DNA of 27,006 nt. Source: DATAWZ01 sp036266975. Its GTDB lineage: Bacteria > Actinomycetota > Thermoleophilia > Solirubrobacterales > Solirubrobacteraceae. The notes beneath the pieces are model-generated. The model was given only the letters and a program-made list of their open reading frames with translations, did no database searches and was not told the DNA's origin. Shown piece after piece: positions 21,983-27,006 of the stretch. The translations under genes were made by a program, and so were the position numbers. The stretch covers positions 1 through 27,006 of the forward strand of contig DATAWZ010000064.1 in the NCBI GenBank assembly GCA_036266975.1, read 5' to 3'. Position 1 is the first letter of the stretch; each line of letters starts with the position of its first letter.

Positions 21983-23806
21983 GCGCAGCGCGAGCAGGCA
22001 GGTAGCGCCGACGGCGGCGGCACCCGCGGTCCACCAGGCGATGTAGTCGCCGATGTGCCCGGAGTGCAGGTGGCGCACCGCCCGGAGCGCCGTTCGCGAG
22101 CGCTCGCGTGCCGCGCGCGGCAGGGCCTGGGGCAGGGAGCGGCCGAACAGGCCAAGCGCGGCGACAGCGACGGCACCCACAACGCTGAGCACGCCGGCGA
22201 GCACCGCGCTGCCCGAGGGGTCAACGGCCACCGCCGCCGGCCACGACGGGCGCGCGGCGTGCAGGACCCAGGCGGCGTAGGCGGGGTGGTCGGTGAACCG
22301 CGCCGCGGCCGACGCGATGCGCGGGACCAAGCCCGGCACGAGCCCGGCGGCCGCGCCCAGGGCCAACAGCACGGCGGGGACGACGAGCATTGGCCACGGC
22401 GTTCGGTCGCGCTGGCCCCGCGTCTCGTCGACGCGTTCCTCGGCGGCACGGGCCTGGGCCGGATCTGGCCCTTCGCTCGGCCCCCAGCCCATGAATACCC
22501 GTCCAGCCACGCGCAGCACCGCTCCCCCGGTCGCCATCGACACCAGCACGCACACGACCGACAGCCAGCCGTAGCCGATTCGTCCGGCGCCGTCCTCGAT
22601 CAGCGACTTGCCGGCGAACATCGTCAGGGGCGGCACCGCGGCGAGCAGCACGCCCCCGAACGCGAACAGGACCCCCGTGACGCGCAGGCCGCGCCCGCGC
22701 CCGTGCAGGTCGTACTCGTCGACCGTCGCGAAGCGGTGCAGCAGCACGCCGGTGAGCATGAACAGCGCCGCCTTGGCCAATCCGTGACCGGCGGCGTAGG
22801 TGGCGACCCCGGCGAGGGCGCCGGGCGTGAGCAGCCCGATGCCGCAAACCATCACGCCGACATGGCTGATCGTCGAGAACGCGAGCAGCCGCTTGACGTG
22901 GCGCTGCAGGACGCACATCAGCGCCCCGAGCAGCGCGGTGGCCACGCCGAGCGCGACGAGGATCGCCCGCACGGCGGCGACGTGCCCGGCCAGCGCCCCG
23001 GCGAACACCTCCCAGTACAGCCGTGCCACGGCATACACGCCGAGCTCGACCATGACCCCCGAGAACAGGACGCAGACCGGCGCCGGGGCGACGGCATGTG
23101 CGTCGGCGAGCCAGAAGTGCAGCGGTACGACCGCTGCCTTGGTGAGGAAGCCCACGGCCAGCAGGGCGAAGGCGACGATGACGAGCGGATCGGCGTGGTG
23201 GTGATCGAGCGCCGCGCCGATCTGGGCCAGGTTCAGGGCGCCGGTGCGCGCATACAGCAGGGCGACGGCGACGAACATGGCGTAGCCGGCGATGCTGTTG
23301 GTGATCGCGAAGTTGATCGCGCCCTGGATCGGGGCGCGCTCCTCGATGTGGTACGCGGTGAGCGCGTAGGCGACCGTGCTCATCAGCTCGAAGAAGACGA
23401 TCAGGTCGAACAGGTCGCCGGTGAGGCTGAAGCCCGCCATCGCGGCCAGGAAGACGAGCATCAGCCCGTGGAAGAGGCCCTCGACGGCCTCGAAGTAATG
23501 GATCGAGTAGACGAGGGCGGCGAGCACGAGCAGCGCGGCGAACATCGCGACGCCCGCACCCATCGGATCGATCGACAGCGAGATGCCGATCGTGACCCCG
23601 CCCCTGGGTCGCCAGCCCCCCAGCCAGTACGCGAACGGGCTCTGCGAGGCGCGGTGCAGGAGCAGCGCGCACAGCACCAGGACGCCGGCGGTCACGCTCG
23701 TGGCGAGCGCGTCGGCACCGGCCCGCGGGATGAACGCGCTGCTCGCCACCAGCACCCCGGCGCCGAGCATCGCGACGAGCACCGGCAGGGCGCCGAGGCT
23801 GCTCAT
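21980..23806 (-). CDS. mrpD: Mrp/Mbh-type antiporter subunit D (proton-translocating)
   Basis: A 608-residue member of the NuoL/M/N and MrpA/D family with about 14 membrane helices. The ion-path residues are visible: the Glu in VFFELMSTVAY, Lys in GFLTKAAVVPLHFWL and Lys in HGLAKAALFML. FSTISHVGVM is typical of subunit D. It is the only large antiporter-like subunit in this operon. The ATG at 23806 overlaps the subunit C stop by 1 base (TGATG); a longer upstream reading is a shadow of subunit C. It is the last gene of the operon. Confidence 0.93.
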   Translation of the reverse strand: MSSLGALPVLVAMLGAGVLVASSAFIPRAGADALATSVTAGVLVLCALLLHRASQSPFAYWLGGWRPRGGVTIGISLSIDPMGAGVAMFAALLVLAALVYSIHYFEAVEGLFHGLMLVFLAAMAGFSLTGDLFDLIVFFELMSTVAYALTAYHIEERAPIQGAINFAITNSIAGYAMFVAVALLYARTGALNLAQIGAALDHHHADPLVIVAFALLAVGFLTKAAVVPLHFWLADAHAVAPAPVCVLFSGVMVELGVYAVARLYWEVFAGALAGHVAAVRAILVALGVATALLGALMCVLQRHVKRLLAFSTISHVGVMVCGIGLLTPGALAGVATYAAGHGLAKAALFMLTGVLLHRFATVDEYDLHGRGRGLRVTGVLFAFGGVLLAAVPPLTMFAGKSLIEDGAGRIGYGWLSVVCVLVSMATGGAVLRVAGRVFMGWGPSEGPDPAQARAAEERVDETRGQRDRTPWPMLVVPAVLLALGAAAGLVPGLVPRIASAAARFTDHPAYAAWVLHAARPSWPAAVAVDPSGSAVLAGVLSVVGAVAVAALGLFGRSLPQALPRAARERSRTALRAVRHLHSGHIGDYIAWWTAGAAAVGATCLLALR

Positions 23807-24150
23807 CAATCGTGCAGCGCCCGCAGCTGCTGCGGGTCGACGCTGCCGAAGCGCTTGTGCCCCTGGACGACGAGGGCGAGCAGCAGCGCGCTCACCGTCG
23901 CTTCGATGACCACGTCGGTGAGCACGAGCACCTGCACGGTGGGGTCCACCAAGCGCGAGTGCACCGGGATGTCGGCGACGATCGGCGCCGCCCCGCCGTG
24001 GCGGTAGCCGACGGCGAGCAGCAACACGTAGGTCGCCGACTGCACGACGGTGAGGCACAGGACCGTGCGGACGAGGTTCTCGCTGGCCACGATCCCCCAC
24101 AGCCCGACCACGAACAGCCAGGCCGCGACCGCGTAGGGGTAGAAGCTCAA
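23806..24150 (-). CDS. mrpC: Mrp/Mbh-type antiporter subunit C (NuoK-like)
   Basis: A 114-residue NuoK-like protein with three membrane helices: YAVAAWLFVVGLWGIV, LCLTVVQSATYVLLLAVGY and VVIEATVSALLLALVV. The motif DPTVQVLVLTDVVIEAT is the conserved DPxxQALVLTxIVIxxA of MrpC/MnhC. The start is probably TTG 24150, which overlaps the upstream TGA; there is no ATG or GTG nearer. It lies between subunits B and D as in other Mrp operons. Confidence 0.9.
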   Translation of the reverse strand: MSFYPYAVAAWLFVVGLWGIVASENLVRTVLCLTVVQSATYVLLLAVGYRHGGAAPIVADIPVHSRLVDPTVQVLVLTDVVIEATVSALLLALVVQGHKRFGSVDPQQLRALHD

Positions 24151-24902
24151 TGCCGGCGCTCGACGATCAGCGCCTGGTCCAGGAACTCGGTCCAGGTGAG
24201 CAGGAAGGCGCCGGTCACCTCGATGCCCACGGCGATCGAGCTGAGCGGCATCGTGCCGGCCGAGAGCAGCTGGCCCGGCGTGCCCAGCGGCAGGAAGTTC
24301 TGCAGCGCGCTGGACGCGAACACCAGACCGCCGAGGCCGATCAGCACGTAGGCCATCGCGCCCGCGGCGTCGACGCTCTCGAGCGCCCACACCGGGGCCA
24401 GGCGCTTGAGCGCGAGGTAGCGGCCGGCCAGGAGCATCGCCAGCGGACCGGCGGCGAGCACGATGCCGCCCTGGAAGCCACCACCGGGTGTGAGCGCTCC
24501 GTGGATGATCACGTAGACGCCGAGCGCGATGAACGTCGGCACGAGCGCGAGCGTGAGCAACTGCAACGCGTCGCTGGCGCCGGTGAAGCGGTGCTCCTGC
24601 GGCGTGCTCGCCAGGGCGCGGTCGTCCTCGTCGCGCATGCGTCGCAGGATCAGGGCGACGCCGGCGACTGAGGCGAACAGGATGAACTCCTCGCCCACGG
24701 TGTCGAACGCGCGCAGGTCGAAGTTCAGCGCGGTGACCAGGTCGGTCGCGCGTCGCAGCACCGGCTCGGTCGCCTGGACGACGCGCCCGTAGACGCCGTG
24801 GTAGTCGCCGAACGACGGCAGTCCCCGTTCGGCGATGACCAGCACGGCGGCCAGGGTCGCGCCGCCCAGCGCGAACAGCAGCAGCCGCCCCCGGCGGCTC
24901 AC
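24147..24902 (-). CDS. mrpB: Fused MbhE-like and MrpB-type antiporter subunit
   Basis: A 251-residue protein in two parts. Residues 1-90 match MbhE, the last part of MrpA: a first membrane helix, then TDLVTALNFDLRAFDTVGEE and a second helix. Residues about 105-250 are MrpB/MnhB: four helices with HGALTPGGGFQGG, the subunit B signature. In many genomes the first part belongs to MrpA and the second is separate. The stop overlaps the subunit C start (TTGA) and the start overlaps the DUF4040 gene stop. Confidence 0.88.
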   Translation of the reverse strand: MSRRGRLLLFALGGATLAAVLVIAERGLPSFGDYHGVYGRVVQATEPVLRRATDLVTALNFDLRAFDTVGEEFILFASVAGVALILRRMRDEDDRALASTPQEHRFTGASDALQLLTLALVPTFIALGVYVIIHGALTPGGGFQGGIVLAAGPLAMLLAGRYLALKRLAPVWALESVDAAGAMAYVLIGLGGLVFASSALQNFLPLGTPGQLLSAGTMPLSSIAVGIEVTGAFLLTWTEFLDQALIVERRH

Positions 24903-25171
24903 CGGTCGTCCTCTGCCTCGGAGGCGCGGCGCTCGCGCTCCTGCTCGCCGATCTTGCGCAGCGCGGCCAGCACGATCAACGGCATCGCGATCGGACCGAC
25001 GACGATCTCCGACAGCGCGACGTCGGGTGCCTGCAGGACGAAGAAGAGGATCGTCAGGGCGCCGCCGTAGAGGCCGAGCAGCAGCACCTGGCGCAGTGGC
25101 TCGCGAGTGAGCGCCACGCTCGTCCCCCCGGCCAGGACGAGCGTCAGCGCGACGGCCTGCAGCACAGTCAC
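24899..25171 (-). CDS. DUF4040 (MbhD-like) antiporter subunit
   Basis: A 90-residue protein with three membrane helices; QVLLLGLYGGALTILFFVLQ then APDVALSEIVVGPIAMPLIV is the DUF4040/MbhD signature. The family corresponds to a C-terminal piece of MrpA. The Glu in LSEIV lies in the membrane and is conserved in the family. GTG start and stop overlap both neighbours by 4 bases. Confidence 0.9.
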   Translation of the reverse strand: MTVLQAVALTLVLAGGTSVALTREPLRQVLLLGLYGGALTILFFVLQAPDVALSEIVVGPIAMPLIVLAALRKIGEQERERRASEAEDDR

Positions 25172-25488
25172 GGCTCGCCCTCCGACTCCGCCGGTGCGTT
25201 CCAGTGCCCGTGCGCGCGGATGCGGAGGCTGCGCGCGGTCGCGTGCGCGACGATAGGCCCGAGCGCCACCCCGAGCACGCCGACCGCGAGAGCCTTGTCC
25301 CCGATCAGCGAGAACGACTGGCGGACGAGCACCGCGACGCCGACGAGCAGCAGCCCGTACCCGGCCAGGCCGACATAGTGCAGCCGCGACAGGGCGTCGC
25401 GCATCGCCACCAGTCCGAGCACGGCGAACAGCTCCAGCAACGTGCCTGTCACCAGCAGCGCGCCCGTCACCGCGTCGCGCGGAGTCAC
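25168..25488 (-). CDS. mrpG: Mrp/Mbh-type antiporter subunit G
   Basis: A 106-residue protein with three membrane helices. VTGTLLELFAVLGLVAMRDA then LSRLHYVGLAGYGLLLVGVA is the MrpG/MnhG pattern, in which a GxxGLxRxxDxxxRLHAA segment is conserved. The GTG at 25488 overlaps the subunit F stop (GTGA). A much longer in-frame reading runs over subunit F and is a shadow. Confidence 0.88.
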   Translation of the reverse strand: MTPRDAVTGALLVTGTLLELFAVLGLVAMRDALSRLHYVGLAGYGLLLVGVAVLVRQSFSLIGDKALAVGVLGVALGPIVAHATARSLRIRAHGHWNAPAESEGEP

Positions 25489-25736
25489 GTGTCGTGCTCC
25501 ATCAACCGCGCGACGACGATCGCGCCAACGCTCGAGAGCAGCACGAACAGGAGCGCGAGGTCGATGAACGGCTGGCGGTGGGTGCCCTCGCACAGCAGCA
25601 CCAGGATCGTTGTGCACAGCACCGAGGAGAGCTCGAGCGCGACCAGCGCACTCGGCACGCGCGCGCGCAGACAGACCAGCAGGCAGGGTGCCAGCGCGAC
25701 CGCAAGGACCGCCGCCGCCCACTTCCACTCGTTCAT
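25485..25736 (-). CDS. mrpF: Mrp/Mbh-type antiporter subunit F
   Basis: An 83-residue protein with three membrane helices: WAAAVLAVALAPCLLVCLRA, LVALELSSVLCTTILVLLCE and FIDLALLFVLLSSVGAIVVA. The FIDLALLFVLLS...VVARLME ending is the conserved end of MrpF/MnhF (D(I/V)ALVxALLxFxGTVAxARY..). The ATG overlaps the subunit E stop by 4 bases. Confidence 0.88.
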   Translation of the reverse strand: MNEWKWAAAVLAVALAPCLLVCLRARVPSALVALELSSVLCTTILVLLCEGTHRQPFIDLALLFVLLSSVGAIVVARLMEHDT

Positions 25737-26248
25737 CCGAGCCCCAGCGGATCGCCGGCGCCACGGGCCGGCGTGAGTTCGTGGACCAGGAGCACGTCGC
25801 TGTCGGCGTCGACGCCGAGCACGAGCGTGTTCGGTGGGAGCGATCCGAGCGCCTCGGCCAGCGCTCGGCGTCCGCGGGCGCGGGGCTCATCGCCGCCGCC
25901 AGAGAACGGAATCGCCCGCAGTGCGCCCCGCTGTCGGTCTGCGTTCTGGGCGACCAGCACGGCCTCCAGGCTCACCGTGGCGATGTCGTGGCCGATCTGG
26001 AGGAGCAGCCGCGGCGTGGCGCGCAGCACGCGCGCCAGCCACGGCGCCAGCGCCACGTGGCGTCCGCCGGACAGGCGCAATGCGGCGACGGCGGGCACGA
26101 CCGCGGCGGCGCCGGCGAGCACCTCGGGCAGAGCCACGGTGTCAATCGCGATCAGGTAGAGCCCGGCGACGAGCGCGAGATCAAGCACCAGCCGCAGCGC
26201 TCGTTCGGCGCCGGCGTGATGATCGTGCGCCCACGACCGCAGCCTCAC
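25733..26248 (-). CDS. mrpE: Mrp/Mbh-type antiporter subunit E
   Basis: A 171-residue protein. Two hydrophobic segments near the N-terminus (LVLDLALVAGLYLIAID and PEVLAGAAAVVPAVAAL) are followed by a soluble domain with GSLPPNTLVLGVDADSDVLL, matching the SITLTPGTLxxxxxxD pattern of MrpE/MnhE. GTG 26248 is taken as start; upstream codons give Arg/Ser-rich sequence unlike the family. It is the first gene of the antiporter operon, 58 bases after the malic enzyme stop. Confidence 0.82.
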   Translation of the reverse strand: MRLRSWAHDHHAGAERALRLVLDLALVAGLYLIAIDTVALPEVLAGAAAVVPAVAALRLSGGRHVALAPWLARVLRATPRLLLQIGHDIATVSLEAVLVAQNADRQRGALRAIPFSGGGDEPRARGRRALAEALGSLPPNTLVLGVDADSDVLLVHELTPARGAGDPLGLG

Positions 26249-26306
26249 TCCGTGCCGGCTACCCCGCTCGCGTCCCGCTGAACCTCCTCGAGCGGCGGTG
26301 GCCCAC

Positions 26307-27006
26307 TCAGCCGCGCTCGGCGACCGCGGGGACGACGCCCTCGTCAAGTACGCGCGGCAGGATCGCCCGGGCGCTCGGCTCGGCGGTCAGGCCCGCCAGC
26401 GCCTGGGCCGCGCGCAGCAGGGCGCCCTCGTCGACTTCGTGCAGCGCCGCGTCAAGCGCTCCACGGAAGAGCCCGGGAAACGCGAGCACATTGTTGACCT
26501 GGCTTGGATGGTCCGAGCGGCCGGTGCCGGCCACCGCCGCGCCTGTCTCTTGCAGCTCGTCCGGGGTCCAGCTCCGGCTCGGGGTTGGCGAGCGCCAGAA
26601 CGATCGGATCGTCAGCCATCGCCGCGACGTCCTGGCGCGAGAACGCGCCCGGTGCCGACAGCCCGATCACCGCGTCCGCGCCGCGCAGCCGTTCCCCGAC
26701 CGATCCGTCGTCATCCAGGCCGAGCTCTTCAGCCAGCGCGAGCTTGACCGGTGCGAGATCCTCGCGGCCCGCACCGAGCGCGCCGCGATGGTCGGCGAGC
26801 GACAGCCGACCGACGCCGTGCGCGTGCAGGAGCCGGGCCGTCGTGGCGCCGCCGGCGCCCGCGCCCACGATCACCACGTGGGCCTGCGCAAGCTCGCGGC
26901 CGGTCGCGCGGGCGGCGTTCAGCAGCGCGGCGAGCACGACGACCGCGGTCCCGTGCTGGTCGTCGTGGATGACCGGGATGTCGAGCTCCTTGCGCAGCCG
27001 GCGCTC
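26307..27006 (-). pseudogene. Malic enzyme, 5' part outside window, frameshifted
   Basis: Reading leftward from the window edge gives ERRLRKELDIPVIHDDQHGT, AVVVLAALLNAARATG, the NAD-binding VIVGAGAGGATTARLL and LALANPEPELDP, all malic enzyme motifs. In that frame the sequence degrades after about 26566. In the next frame it continues as DELQETGAAVAGTGRSDHPS, VNNVLAFPGLFRGALD and stops at 26307. One extra base in the CCCCGG run at 26561-26566 explains the switch. The intact enzyme would decarboxylate malate to pyruvate with NAD(P)H. The indel may be a sequencing error. Confidence 0.85.

Noticed and set aside
21974..24007. Plus-strand frame of 677 codons opposite mrpD
   Set aside because: Composition is typical of antisense to membrane-protein genes (His/Asp/Gln/Arg-rich) and no family is visible.

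Overview
The window is very GC-rich DNA with tightly packed genes, many GTG starts and 1- or 4-base stop/start overlaps (TGATG, ATGA, GTGA). The gene content (DUF2277, CsbD, a Rho_N-like small protein, LCP, a short beta-carbonic anhydrase, an EgtC-like amidotransferase and several TetR and SDR genes) points to an actinobacterium, perhaps class Thermoleophilia (Solirubrobacterales-like). That placement is inferred from gene content and composition only; no rRNA or tRNA is present to test it.

Left part (1-8.3 kb): a partial rhomboid protease and a DUF2277 protein on the minus strand, then an NTF2-like protein and a type II NADH dehydrogenase on the plus strand. A minus-strand run follows: ArsR regulator, NRAMP-like transporter, beta-carbonic anhydrase, amidohydrolase, TetR. 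Several of these genes are frameshifted: the amidohydrolase at about four places, the NRAMP gene at one or two, the TetR gene near its C-terminus. Next comes an LCP gene whose conserved domain runs into unrelated sequence carrying two copies of a 45-nt palindromic element, followed by the decayed C-terminal half of another TetR gene. This looks like a rearrangement scar.

Middle (8.3-11 kb): an SDR lacking the usual catalytic Tyr and Lys, a class II glutamine amidotransferase, a Nudix hydrolase, a cupin and a small hypothetical gene, closely packed.

Catabolic cluster (11.0-17.8 kb): the most coherent system in the window. A Baeyer-Villiger-type flavin monooxygenase and an acyl-CoA ligase run leftward. 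An esterase, an LLM flavin monooxygenase, an SDR and a TetR regulator run rightward. Together they supply the steps alcohol to ketone (SDR), ketone to ester (monooxygenase), ester to acid plus alcohol (hydrolase) and acid to CoA thioester (ligase). The rightward promoter (TTGACT, 17 bp, TAGATT) has a perfect 7-3-7 inverted repeat filling its spacer exactly, so the cluster's TetR probably represses it. The substrate is unknown.

Right part (17.8-27 kb): small stress-type genes (Rho_N-like, CsbD), two small overlapping genes too little conserved to name, an MFS transporter, a proline-rich protein, a small membrane protein resembling low-affinity iron permease, dodecin and inorganic pyrophosphatase. 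A seven-gene Mrp/Mbh-type cation/proton antiporter operon follows, in the order E-F-G-DUF4040-(MbhE+B)-C-D, without the large MrpA antiporter module. A partial, frameshifted malic enzyme lies upstream of it at the right edge.
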